Source: an uncultured Psychrobacter sp. | GTDB taxonomy: Bacteria; Pseudomonadota; Gammaproteobacteria; Pseudomonadales; Moraxellaceae | Assembly: GCF_947500265.1 (NCBI RefSeq) | Contig: NZ_CANMRN010000010.1 | Coordinates: 41,189 to 105,188 of the forward strand | Direction of reading: 5' to 3' | Length of the DNA: 64,000 bases | Notes under the pieces: model-generated | What the model was told of the DNA's origin: nothing | What the model saw: the letters and a program-made list of their open reading frames with translations, nothing else | Database searches by the model: none | In this document: positions 38,310 to 47,009 of the stretch, in pieces | How the letters are laid out: each line of letters starts with the position of its first letter | How positions within the stretch are numbered: the stretch's first letter is position 1 | Translations under genes and position numbers: made by a program

Positions 38310-39401
38310 CTAATTACTCTTGTCTTCTATTAGCGCTTTTATACTATCACTATTATTTTTAGGAGGATTAGCGTTAGCACTTTTGCCATTAGCATTTGAA
38401 TTGTTGTTTGTGCTACTAGGGGGCTTAGGCGTTGGCACGACTGGTGGCTTTTTACTAGTAGAGTTCTCCGTCGGTGCCGTAGGCTTTTTATTTTCTGACG
38501 CCGCGGGCTTACTTGCGTTGTTTTCGTCTTTTGGAGATGCTTCAGATATTGTCTGCGTCTCACCACCAACCGTACGCTCTTCACTAACAGATAACGTGGC
38601 AGAGGTATCTACCGACTGACGAATACTCTCTTGAGCGGTGCTACTATTGTTGCTTTCTTTGTTACCTCTATTACTGTTAGCACTGGCTGCTTGAGCAGCG
38701 GCGTCATCAGCTTCTTCTTGCAAACGAGCAGGCACTTCACGCTTGGTAGGTTTTAAATCGACGGCACGTGTACGTTTTGTACTTAGATCTTTTACTGGAT
38801 CAGGACGCTCATAATTATCAATGATACTGACATACCGATTAATCTCTTCTGGCAGTACACGTACATTTGTAGGTAGCTTAAAGTCTATTAACTTTGCTGC
38901 TCCTACTGCTTCTTGCGGACTGCTCATAATCCCATAAGTCAGCATATAACGGACTTGTTTTTCATCATCAAGATAACGGAAATAAGCGAATTTATCGCGA
39001 TCTTGACGGCCTTCTAAGTAACTAACAATCACATCGTTTTCAGCGACATTCATTACTTGAACAGTCCACTTGCCTTTGTTAGCTAGCAGATAACGCTTGT
39101 CTTTGAACTCGTCCGGATAATCGCGCAAATCTCGAATCGTTGCATCAAAGTTAATCGGTTGCACATCCGTATCTAACTCATGTAGCGATTCAACTTTTAA
39201 TGGTTGCTCAAACTCTTCATTCAAAATCTCTGGCGCTGATATCGGTGCATTTTCAATTTTGGCACCCATGGCTGGCGTTTGACTAAACATCCATACTAAC
39301 GCTGTGACCACCCCTAAAAGCAAGGTCACTATTAGCCAAATCAGTGCTTGACGACTGTATGATTGGCTAGCAGTACGCGTTTTTGTTTTTGATGTTGCCA
39401 T
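38310..39401 (-). CDS. SPOR-domain membrane protein in the damX position
   Basis: 363 residues from ATG 39401, chosen because AAGGA lies 7 bases before it; the upstream ATG at 39455 would add 18 odd residues. One membrane helix at about 18-38 (ALIWLIVTLLLGVVTALVWMF) leaves the rest in the periplasm. A SPOR-type domain, which binds denuded peptidoglycan at the septum, is proposed at about 90-195 (GKWTVQVMNVAENDVIVSYLE ... ATYG-like LTYGIMSSPQEAVGAAKLI). Residues from about 225 to the end are Ser/Asn/Pro/Lys-rich and disordered. The order aroK-aroB-this gene matches aroK-aroB-damX of enterobacteria, supporting a cell-division role. Confidence 0.6.
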   Translation of the reverse strand: MATSKTKTRTASQSYSRQALIWLIVTLLLGVVTALVWMFSQTPAMGAKIENAPISAPEILNEEFEQPLKVESLHELDTDVQPINFDATIRDLRDYPDEFKDKRYLLANKGKWTVQVMNVAENDVIVSYLEGRQDRDKFAYFRYLDDEKQVRYMLTYGIMSSPQEAVGAAKLIDFKLPTNVRVLPEEINRYVSIIDNYERPDPVKDLSTKRTRAVDLKPTKREVPARLQEEADDAAAQAASANSNRGNKESNNSSTAQESIRQSVDTSATLSVSEERTVGGETQTISEASPKDENNASKPAASENKKPTAPTENSTSKKPPVVPTPKPPSSTNNNSNANGKSANANPPKNNSDSIKALIEDKSN

Positions 39402-39531
39402 GAGGCGGTCCTTGGTAAACACATGTTTTACAGCATGATATAGATGCTTATTCAAACAGAGGTACAGCTAACCAGTCGGCTATAAGTACGAGATTTTAGT
39501 ATAAATATATAAACGATAAGTTCTTGAGACG

Positions 39532-40638
39532 TTACGCGCTATGTTTTGACAAAACTTCATGCAATAGCTCGCTGTCAAACTCATTAGTCATTACCGCATC
39601 GCCTATTGATTTTAACAAAATTAGGCGGATTTGTCCGTGTTTCACTTTTTTATCGTGGCCCATCAAATCTAAAGCAGTGTCTACATCGATATCTGGTGGC
39701 GTAATAGGTAAGTTTGCCAATTCTAAAACACGCTTAATACGTATAACTTCATCATCAGTTAGCCAGCCAATTTTTTGCGATAGCTCGGCTGCTTGTACCA
39801 GGCCAGCCGCTACTGCTTCGCCATGTAACCAGTTGCCATAGCCTTCATGCGTTTCAATCACATGACCAAAAGTATGACCAAAGTTCAATAGCGCGCGCAC
39901 ACCTGACTCTCTTTCGTCTTGTGCCACTACATCGGCTTTGTACTGACAGCAGCGCTTTACAGCTTCACCAAGTACTGCCAAGTCAAGCGCCATCATTGCA
40001 GGCAAGCTTGCCTCAAGCCACGTTAAAAACGCCTCATCCATAATAAGGGCATATTTAATAATCTCGGCCACCCCAGCCGACAACTCACGAGCAGGTAGTG
40101 TCTTAAGCGTACTCATATCAGCAAGCACCATTTGCGGCTGCCAAAAAGCACCAATCATATTTTTACCTTGCGGATGATTGATACCTGTTTTACCACCAAC
40201 ACTAGAATCTACTTGTGACAGTAGCGTCGTTGGAATTTGGATAAAATTGACACCGCGCATAAAACTGGCAGCAGCAAAGCCAGTCATATCTCCGACCACA
40301 CCACCGCCAAGGGCAATAAGTGTCACATCGCGATTGAAGTGTTCTGTCATTAGCGCATCATAAATCTGATCAATACTTGCCTGATTTTTGTATTGTTCTC
40401 CATCTGGCAGTACGCACACCTTTACCACAAACTGCTCTGCTAGCTCATCTTCTAATACTTTTAAGTATAAAGGTGCCACAGTGTCATTAGTGACGATCAA
40501 AACCTGACGACCACTGATATAAGGCGTGATTTGCTTCGCCATACTGCTATGTTCAGTCGTAGATTTTTCAGTAATGACAATAGGATAATCATGACTTTGC
40601 GTATGAACTATTAGGCCATCATGAAACGGCATTACCAT
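39532..40638 (-). CDS. aroB: 3-dehydroquinate synthase AroB
   Basis: 368 residues, close to the usual 360. It shows the DHQ synthase patterns [56 protein letters not shown] and the metal ligands in the region [34 protein letters not shown] is 6 bases before the ATG. AroB converts DAHP to 3-dehydroquinate with zinc or cobalt and NAD, the second step of the shikimate pathway. It lies 75 bases downstream of aroK, which acts later in the same pathway, and together they form a conserved aroKB unit. Confidence 0.96.
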   Translation of the reverse strand: MVMPFHDGLIVHTQSHDYPIVITEKSTTEHSSMAKQITPYISGRQVLIVTNDTVAPLYLKVLEDELAEQFVVKVCVLPDGEQYKNQASIDQIYDALMTEHFNRDVTLIALGGGVVGDMTGFAAASFMRGVNFIQIPTTLLSQVDSSVGGKTGINHPQGKNMIGAFWQPQMVLADMSTLKTLPARELSAGVAEIIKYALIMDEAFLTWLEASLPAMMALDLAVLGEAVKRCCQYKADVVAQDERESGVRALLNFGHTFGHVIETHEGYGNWLHGEAVAAGLVQAAELSQKIGWLTDDEVIRIKRVLELANLPITPPDIDVDTALDLMGHDKKVKHGQIRLILLKSIGDAVMTNEFDSELLHEVLSKHSA

Positions 40639-40713
40639 GTGATACTCCTAAAGCATTTCTAATGAGGTAAAAGTAATTGAGTCTACATATCAATCGTAGT
40701 TGCCAGTCTATTA

Positions 40714-41274
40714 CTAATCTTCTTGGTGCGCCGATGCGTCGGTAGTGCAGTCGACGAATGATTCTAGCTGCTGCATCAATTGATTGACCATGTGGCGTGG
40801 ATACGTGTGACCCGTAGGCATAATAATATGGGCGACTTGGCGATAGAGTGGATCGCGAGCACTATACAAATCTTGCAGTATTTTTCTAGGATTAGGCTGC
40901 TGCAATAATGGTCGAGACTTGTCTTTAGAGGTACGTGCCAGCTGCACCTCGACAGGTGCATTAAGATAAACGACGATGCCACGCTGTTTTAGAAACTCTC
41001 TGTTTTCAGCACACATAACTGCACCGCCACCGGTCGCCAATACGATTTGAGAGTTTTGGGTCAATTCATCAATGGCACGCGTTTCACGCTCACGGAAACC
41101 TGCTTCGCCTTCTTTGGCAAATATCCAAGCAATGTCAGCACCTGTCTGTGATTCAATATACCAATCACTGTCTACAAATGTGCGACCTAACTGCTTGGCA
41201 AGCAGTTTTCCGATTGTCGTCTTCCCTGCTCCCATCGGACCCACTAAAAACACCGACGGTAATTCCTGCCCCAT
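40714..41274 (-). CDS. aroK: Shikimate kinase AroK
   Basis: 186 residues, near the usual 175. The P-loop GPMGAGKTTIGKLLA is at about residues 12-26; DSDWYIE is the shikimate-binding acidic motif; FREREtrA (GFRERETRAI), LATGGGAV and the lid region SKDKSRPLL follow. AroK phosphorylates shikimate to shikimate 3-phosphate. The preceding gene in transcription is pilQ, and a hairpin at 41424-41455 separates the two. The region between pilQ and aroK (205 bases) probably has a promoter for aroKB. Confidence 0.95.
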   Translation of the reverse strand: MGQELPSVFLVGPMGAGKTTIGKLLAKQLGRTFVDSDWYIESQTGADIAWIFAKEGEAGFRERETRAIDELTQNSQIVLATGGGAVMCAENREFLKQRGIVVYLNAPVEVQLARTSKDKSRPLLQQPNPRKILQDLYSARDPLYRQVAHIIMPTGHTYPRHMVNQLMQQLESFVDCTTDASAHQED

Positions 41275-41423
41275 AATACTTACTCAGCTAAATTAGGTAT
41301 GATACAACGTCATTGTTATTCTGGCTAGTAATGAGCTGTGATTATTGTGAGTAAAATTTAGAGCACACCATTCATCGGTACATACATAGATATCGCAATA
41401 CTAAAATCCCTAATTGCGCGCAT

Positions 41424-41455
41424 AAAAAAAGCAAGCTCTATGGCTTACTTTTTTT
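41424..41455 (-). terminator. Terminator after pilQ
   Basis: AAAAAAAGCAAGC/GCTTACTTTTTTT arms with one bulge, around a short loop, 25 bases after the pilQ stop. Confidence 0.75.
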
Positions 41456-41479
41456 AACAATTAGTTAATCGCTTTATGA

Positions 41480-43831
41480 CTAGTTCAGACGACTAGTACC
41501 GTCATTAATAAGCTTTGGAGTTACGAAAATCAGCAGCTCTTCTTTGTTATTACTACGTACATCACGACGGAAGGCACGGCCGATATAAGGCAAGTCTCCT
41601 AAGAAAGGCACCTTATCTACACCGTTATTGGTACGGTTTTTGAAGACGCCGCCTAATACCACTGTCTGACCATCTTCAATAATAACATTGGTTGATATAG
41701 AGTCCTCGGAGATGGCAACCTGATTATTGATAATAGTCGGCGTTCCGTTAGTAATGACCAATTGCAAACCAATTTTACCATCAGGTGTGATGTTTGGTGT
41801 CGCTTCTAGACTTAATGCAGCCTCTTTAAAGCTGGTTGTCGTCGCACCACTGGCTGATGCTTCTTGATACGGAATCTGAGTACCAGAAGAGACCTTTGCT
41901 GTCTGCTTGTCCGCTGTCAAAATCTTAGGTGTAGAAATAACTTCACCACGGTTGTCCGCCTGTAGTGCTGACAACTCAAGATCGAGCATCACATCAGACA
42001 TACTGAGCAAACCAAAGGCGATACTACCCGCTGGGTTAGAAACGCCTAAATCGACGTTTAAGTTATCAGGGCGACTAATATCATACGAAGGATAAGAAAC
42101 TGTTTGACCATTTACGGTCGTCGTCTCTACATCAAAATCTTTTAAATCCCATAAGGTTTGATCGCTACCACCAACCAATAAGCTGCGGTTATTAGCTGCA
42201 CCGTTTGACAAGATACCCCAGCGAACACCAATCTCTTTACTAAAGGTATCAGTTGCACTGACGATACGTGCTTCAATCATGACCTGACGAACAGGAATAT
42301 CAATTTTGCTGATTAATTTATGAATATTTTCGATACTATCAGCCACGTCTTTGATAATCAAAGTATTGGTACGTTCATCAACCGTTACCGTCCCACGATT
42401 GGATAACAACGTATTATTATCCTCACGATTTGCGAGGCCACTACTATTACCGGTCGCGCCGCTACCTTGCGAAATAAGGGTTAAAACATCTTGTGCTTTT
42501 GCATAGCTTAAACGAATATACTCAGTACGCAAAGGTGCGTAAGATTGAACAGCTTGCTGTGCTTCTAGTTCACGTGCTTCTTGCTCAGCGAGCTCAGTAG
42601 AAGGCGCCACCAAAATCACATTGCCATTTTCACGCTTGCCTAGATTTTTACTCTTAAGTATGATGTCGAGGGCTTGATCCCAAGGAACATTGATCAAACG
42701 CAGGGTGATGTTGCCAGCAACGGAATCACTTGCCACGATATTCATTTCAGTAAACTGCGCCAAAATATCTAAGACACTACGAACCTCAACATCTTGGAAT
42801 TCCATAGATAGCGGTTCGCCACTATAGACTCTTTCTTCCAGCGTCGGTTCACGTAATAGCTCGGGCTTTTTAATACCAATATTCAGCTGGTTACCTGATT
42901 GGTAGGCTTGATACTCATAATCGTCATTCATGTTAATGGTGACGACGCCATTCTGTCCTTGGTTTTTGGTATCAATACTACCAATAAGACCACTGTTAAT
43001 ATTCAATCGGCGTAGTAAGTTTCTCGGAACCGTACTACCAGTCAAACGTACGACAAGTTTATTACCTTGACGCTGCACATCTACTGGAATGGCTTCGTTG
43101 GCAAGTACCATGCTGACATTACCGCCGCCGTCGTTACCTGCTGAAAAATTGACTGCGCTTAGCCCATCATAGCTATACTGCTTACTTACTTGTGAAGCTG
43201 CCAATTGAGGATTCAAAAGCGGATTGACTCTGACCACCATCGTATCAGCTGGTACTTCGTTCTTCACGACAACCTTGCTCGTAGTACGTACAGGTGCCAC
43301 TGGTACGGTAGAGCTCTCAACAATAGGCGTAACAATTGCGGTCGTTGTCATACTATTATTGTTATTGAGCACATCTTGAATCGGGTCGCTAGTAATGACG
43401 GGACGATTTGGGTCAGTGATGGTCAGCAATAAATCATTGCCTTCAATCGCTGTCGTATAATTTCCTGACTCTTTTAAACCAACAATGAGGCGCGTGGTAC
43501 TGTCACTACTTAGCGTAGTAACGTCATTAATCGCACCGATGTTATATTCGTTAAAGCGGCTAGCAAGCCCATTCTGTACTTGTTCGAAATCTAGGACTAA
43601 GCGACTAGGGTCATCAAGCTGATAGGCTGCAGGCAATACTGGCAATCCTGTAAATCCCAAACGCATTTGCGTCACTGCAGGTGCGGTCTGCACTACAGAG
43701 ACATTATCGATGCGCTGTGTAGCATGAGCACTATTAGTTACAGCCACCATACTGACTGCCAGTGCTGAAATGGCAAAAGCAGAAGACATGCGGTTGCTCA
43801 TCATCATTACCTTGTTATTGCGTACTGTCAT
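41480..43831 (-). CDS. pilQ: Type IV pilus secretin PilQ
   Basis: 783 residues. A signal peptide of about 37 residues (ISALAVSMVAVTNSAHA) is followed by AMIN-type domains, an STN-like secretin N0 domain (SMEFQDVEVRSVLDILAQFTEMNIVASDSVAGNITLRL), N1 and the C-terminal secretin barrel (VLGGVFKNRTNNGVDKVPFLGDLPYIGRAFRR, ending in EELLIFVTPKL). PilQ forms the outer-membrane pore for pilus extrusion; it is the last gene of the pilMNOPQ unit, 27 bases after pilP. No lipobox is visible, so a separate pilotin would be needed. The region 380-470 is Asn/Ser-rich, as is common. Confidence 0.95.
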   Translation of the reverse strand: MTVRNNKVMMMSNRMSSAFAISALAVSMVAVTNSAHATQRIDNVSVVQTAPAVTQMRLGFTGLPVLPAAYQLDDPSRLVLDFEQVQNGLASRFNEYNIGAINDVTTLSSDSTTRLIVGLKESGNYTTAIEGNDLLLTITDPNRPVITSDPIQDVLNNNNSMTTTAIVTPIVESSTVPVAPVRTTSKVVVKNEVPADTMVVRVNPLLNPQLAASQVSKQYSYDGLSAVNFSAGNDGGGNVSMVLANEAIPVDVQRQGNKLVVRLTGSTVPRNLLRRLNINSGLIGSIDTKNQGQNGVVTINMNDDYEYQAYQSGNQLNIGIKKPELLREPTLEERVYSGEPLSMEFQDVEVRSVLDILAQFTEMNIVASDSVAGNITLRLINVPWDQALDIILKSKNLGKRENGNVILVAPSTELAEQEARELEAQQAVQSYAPLRTEYIRLSYAKAQDVLTLISQGSGATGNSSGLANREDNNTLLSNRGTVTVDERTNTLIIKDVADSIENIHKLISKIDIPVRQVMIEARIVSATDTFSKEIGVRWGILSNGAANNRSLLVGGSDQTLWDLKDFDVETTTVNGQTVSYPSYDISRPDNLNVDLGVSNPAGSIAFGLLSMSDVMLDLELSALQADNRGEVISTPKILTADKQTAKVSSGTQIPYQEASASGATTTSFKEAALSLEATPNITPDGKIGLQLVITNGTPTIINNQVAISEDSISTNVIIEDGQTVVLGGVFKNRTNNGVDKVPFLGDLPYIGRAFRRDVRSNNKEELLIFVTPKLINDGTSRLN

Positions 43832-43858
43832 TATTTATTCCTCAAAAAATCTGCCGAC

Positions 43859-44392
43859 TTAGCTTATAGGGGATACCAGCGACTGGGGTTTTTCCACAAA
43901 CCCTGCGCGGCTATCTGGCACAATTTCAATCAAGTTAACCTGGGTCGGCGTGATTTCAACAATACGGCCGTCATTCAATCCAAGATAATCGCCTACTTTA
44001 ACACTCGCAACCGAACCATCAGGACGTTGTATCAAGGCATATCGCTGACCTTCGGGCGAAATCACTACACCTCGGAAGACCAATTGCGACAGTTCATACT
44101 GCTCAAGCGGTTCTTTGATTCTGTTGATATCTGGTCGTACACCATCTATGGGAGTGGTCGGGCCTTGTACATTGACTAAACTCGGTGGTAAAAATGGACT
44201 ACGCTGCGAACTAGCGCTATATACAAAATCTTCTACCAGCTCGGCTTTAGGCGGCGGCTCAATAGGCTGTGCAGGCTGATTGCGGATATCGGTCATTGCC
44301 TGTTCTGCCATACCTATACGGTCACTACACCCAGTCATAGATAAAACAGCGACACTTAAAACCAATAGTATGGGCATTCTTTGAATACTCAT
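43859..44392 (-). CDS. pilP: Type IV pilus assembly lipoprotein PilP
   Basis: 177 residues. The signal peptide ends at lipobox MTGC (about residues 18-21). After a disordered segment rich in Pro/Gln, the domain YALIQRPDGSVASVKVGDYLGLNDGRIVEITPTQVNLIEIVPDS is the PilP C-terminal beta-sandwich, which contacts the secretin PilQ. PilP connects the inner-membrane PilNO complex to PilQ. The ATG at 44392 overlaps the pilO stop by one base (TAATG), a sign of translational coupling. Confidence 0.93.
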   Translation of the reverse strand: MSIQRMPILLVLSVAVLSMTGCSDRIGMAEQAMTDIRNQPAQPIEPPPKAELVEDFVYSASSQRSPFLPPSLVNVQGPTTPIDGVRPDINRIKEPLEQYELSQLVFRGVVISPEGQRYALIQRPDGSVASVKVGDYLGLNDGRIVEITPTQVNLIEIVPDSRAGFVEKPQSLVSPIS

Positions 44393-45111
44393 TAGTTGCC
44401 TCCTGCATTTGCATCAGTAGCAGCGGCTGCATCACCTTCAGGAGCCGCTTCTTTAGAGCGATAAGTCTTAGTTTGCAAGACTAGATTAAGCTCTGGTAAA
44501 ACGTCCAACGTAGGCTGTGGATTGCTGACTTCAAAATCATGCATCGTAATAATTCGAGGCAGTGCAGCAAGGCCACTGATAAAGCTACCAAACTGATGGT
44601 ATTCGCCTAAAGCAGCAATACGTATTGGCTGCTCAATAAAGAATTCGTTTTCAATTTCAGGCTCTACTGAAATATCCTGAAAACGGATATTGCTACCAAC
44701 GCCTGTCATGTTTATGCCTTCCACCAATTCTGACACACGTGTATCTTTTGGCAACTGATCTAACAAAGTATTAAATTCAGTTTCCATTTGAATAACTTGC
44801 GATTGATACGCTTTTAAATGACGTGCACGAGATTCTTTTTCACGGTAGCTATCAAGCAAGGTCTGCTGCTGGCTTTCAGCCGCATTGATCTCATCGATTT
44901 TGCTACTGATGGGTAATGCCCATGACAATGCTGCGATAAAAGTGATGATAAGACCAATCACTGTCACCTTTACAGGTAATGGCCAGCTGCCATAGTTTTC
45001 TGAATCTAACGACTCAAAACTACGGCGAAACTCATTTAGATCAAATTGCTTTTTTGGCTTTAAAGCAGATTTTTTGGTTTTAGAGAGGCTCTTTTTGCGG
45101 ATAAGCTTCAT
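44392..45111 (-). CDS. pilO: Type IV pilus inner-membrane alignment protein PilO
   Basis: 239 residues. A basic cytoplasmic N-terminus of about 45 residues is followed by one membrane helix (LPVKVTVIGLIITFIAALSWAL) and a coiled coil (about 75-105); the rest is a ferredoxin-like periplasmic domain ending in LQTKTYRSKE. PilO pairs with PilN to form the periplasmic frame of the pilus machine. The start overlaps the end of pilN by four bases (ATGA), showing tight coupling, and pilP follows with one overlapping base. The C-terminus has an Ala-rich tail. Confidence 0.93.
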   Translation of the reverse strand: MKLIRKKSLSKTKKSALKPKKQFDLNEFRRSFESLDSENYGSWPLPVKVTVIGLIITFIAALSWALPISSKIDEINAAESQQQTLLDSYREKESRARHLKAYQSQVIQMETEFNTLLDQLPKDTRVSELVEGINMTGVGSNIRFQDISVEPEIENEFFIEQPIRIAALGEYHQFGSFISGLAALPRIITMHDFEVSNPQPTLDVLPELNLVLQTKTYRSKEAAPEGDAAAATDANAGGN

Positions 45112-45761
45112 AATGCACCTCCTAGACCAGTATCGGTATCAGCAGCAGTCGGAGTTTCAGATTGTACTCTAGTCGTTACTACAAACTGTACGTAGCTGTC
45201 TTCAGGATAAACGGGGCGCGCCTGCTCACCAGTATTCACCGTATTATTGAGGGCTGGAGCAGCCTCATAAGCGCTAATATTCTGCTGAATGTTACTTACT
45301 GCTGAGTTGCCCATCCATTTACTGTTGTCAAGGTTACGAATTAGACTGGACACAATATTTGGATTATCCGCTAAGCCTGTCAAAGTTAGCGTATCACCTT
45401 CACGTTTAAGGTTATTTAGATAAAGCGCTGGGGGAATAGCTTTAGCAAGATCATCCCATAAGCGTACAGGCACAGGACGTCGCCCCTGCAAGTCTTGAAT
45501 AACTTGCATACGTGAAATAATGTCTTCACGGCGCTGCTCTAAACTGTCGATCTCGGTCAATGCGGTGTCTAAGCGAGTGTTTTCTTGTTCGATCAATGCG
45601 TTGGCATCAAGCTGCTCATCAAGTTCATTATTGAAATAACTCCATGAAGCAAAAGCTGCTAATAGCGTCAGTAACGTCACCGCCACTATCAATGTCATAA
45701 ACTCTTTGTTACGACGTTCACGCTCTTCTTGTCGCCAAGGTAAAAGGTTAATACGAGCCAT
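45108..45761 (-). CDS. pilN: Type IV pilus inner-membrane alignment protein PilN
   Basis: 217 residues. It begins with ARINLLPWRQEERERRNKEF, the INLLPWR motif by which PilN binds a groove on PilM. One helix (FMTLIVAVTLLTLLAAFASWSYF) and a coiled coil (about 45-75) follow, then a periplasmic ferredoxin-like domain ending near NIQQNISAYEAAP. PilM and PilN overlap by one base and PilO follows with a four-base overlap. PilN with PilO carries signals between the cytoplasmic PilM/PilB ring and the periplasmic part. Confidence 0.94.
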   Translation of the reverse strand: MARINLLPWRQEERERRNKEFMTLIVAVTLLTLLAAFASWSYFNNELDEQLDANALIEQENTRLDTALTEIDSLEQRREDIISRMQVIQDLQGRRPVPVRLWDDLAKAIPPALYLNNLKREGDTLTLTGLADNPNIVSSLIRNLDNSKWMGNSAVSNIQQNISAYEAAPALNNTVNTGEQARPVYPEDSYVQFVVTTRVQSETPTAADTDTGLGGAL

Positions 45762-46816
45762 TAGTCAAAGCTCCTTAACGCAAGACCGCATGCAGCCATT
45801 AAGCTTGGCGCATCGACCGCCAATTGCTCATTATCGATATTTGGTGCAATAGTCATATTGGTAAAAGGGTTGGCAACACTGACAGTTACACCCAGCTTTT
45901 GTTGTGCCATACCAGCGAGACCTGCAATAGAACTGCTGCCTCCTGCAAGCACCACATGATCGATACTGCTATATTGACTTGATGAAAAATAAAACTGTAA
46001 AGAGCGAGTGATTTGTTGAATGGTATTTTCTATAAAAGGGGTCAGTACTTCAGGATAGTAATCATCAGGCAAGGTACGTTCGCGTTTACTTAGTGTCGCT
46101 TCTTCTGCTGACAGACCATAGCGATTTTGTATTGCCTCGGTCAGCTGAGCACCACCAAATAACTGCTCACGACTATAAATAAACTCACCATTCTTGGCAA
46201 TATATAATGTGGTCTGATTATGGCCGATATCTACCAACGCTACCAGTTCTGGTACATTTGGCAGACTATCTACCATCAATCCAAACGCACGCTCGATTGC
46301 ATGAGACTCGATATCCATGACTTTCGTTTGTAGTCCACCAAAGGCTAAAGCATCAACACGTTGGTCGACGTTTTCTGAACGAGAAGCAGCAAGCAATACC
46401 TGAACCATATCTTCACTAACCAAAGACGGTCCTAATACTTCAAAGTCTAGATTGACGTCTTCTAAGGGATAAGGCACATACTGGTCGGCATCTAAACGTA
46501 TTTGCGCCTCACGCTCTACATCGCTGAGTGTCATATCCATATCAATGATTTTAGTAATCACTGCAGAGCCAGAAACAGCGGTCACAGCATTGCTACCCGC
46601 GACTTGGCAGCGTCTTGCCAAGCTCGTTATAATATTACCGGCAGCTTCTGTGTCTACTAGAATCTTATCAACCACGATACCTTCCGGTAGTCTTTCAATA
46701 CCATAAGATTTTAGGTGAAACATGCCTTGCTGACGCTGTATGTCAACCAACTTTACTGAAGTGGCACAAATATCCACGCCAATCAAATGTCGACTTTTGG
46801 AAGTAAATAGCCTCAC
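45761..46816 (-). CDS. pilM: Type IV pilus cytoplasmic actin-like protein PilM
   Basis: 351 residues, starting at a GTG codon (MRLFTSKSR), with AAGG about 10 bases before it. The FtsA/PilM fold is seen in HLIGVDICATSVKLVDI (phosphate 1 region), EAQIRLDADQYVPYPLEDVNLDF, LVALVDIGHNQTTLYI (phosphate 2) and HVVLAGGSSSIAGLA (adenosine motif). PilM is a cytoplasmic ATP-binding protein that binds the N-terminus of PilN. It is the first gene of pilMNOPQ; its promoter must lie in the 193-base region shared with the divergent ponA. Confidence 0.95.
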   Translation of the reverse strand: MRLFTSKSRHLIGVDICATSVKLVDIQRQQGMFHLKSYGIERLPEGIVVDKILVDTEAAGNIITSLARRCQVAGSNAVTAVSGSAVITKIIDMDMTLSDVEREAQIRLDADQYVPYPLEDVNLDFEVLGPSLVSEDMVQVLLAASRSENVDQRVDALAFGGLQTKVMDIESHAIERAFGLMVDSLPNVPELVALVDIGHNQTTLYIAKNGEFIYSREQLFGGAQLTEAIQNRYGLSAEEATLSKRERTLPDDYYPEVLTPFIENTIQQITRSLQFYFSSSQYSSIDHVVLAGGSSSIAGLAGMAQQKLGVTVSVANPFTNMTIAPNIDNEQLAVDAPSLMAACGLALRSFD

Positions 46817-46940
46817 TAGCTCTATACCTTATATTAAGTGTACAATCTGGTAGTTATTTGTAATAATTCAATACAATACTTTACTTAATTGATAGATTCA
46901 AGCATTTAAAAATATATTAAGGCCAACTTACACATTTATT

Positions 46941-46970
46941 ATGACCTGCCTATTTTGTTCAATGTATAAT
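46941..46970 (+). promoter_or_regulatory. Probable sigma-70 promoter of the ponA gene
   Basis: TATAAT at 46965-46970 is a perfect -10, with ATGACC at 46941-46946 (four of six to TTGACA) 18 bases before it. It ends 39 bases before the ATG at 47010, in the divergent pilM-ponA spacer. Confidence 0.5.
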
Positions 46971-47009
46971 AATATTGTCTGCTACAAATTCTAACTAATA
47001 AGTCTTATT

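Noticed and set aside
38320..38619. Leu/Gly/Val-rich 99-residue frame opposite the SPOR gene tail
   Set aside because: It looks like a membrane protein but is the antisense of a low-complexity Ser/Asn/Lys/Pro tail; the SPOR frame has a start site, synteny and a domain.
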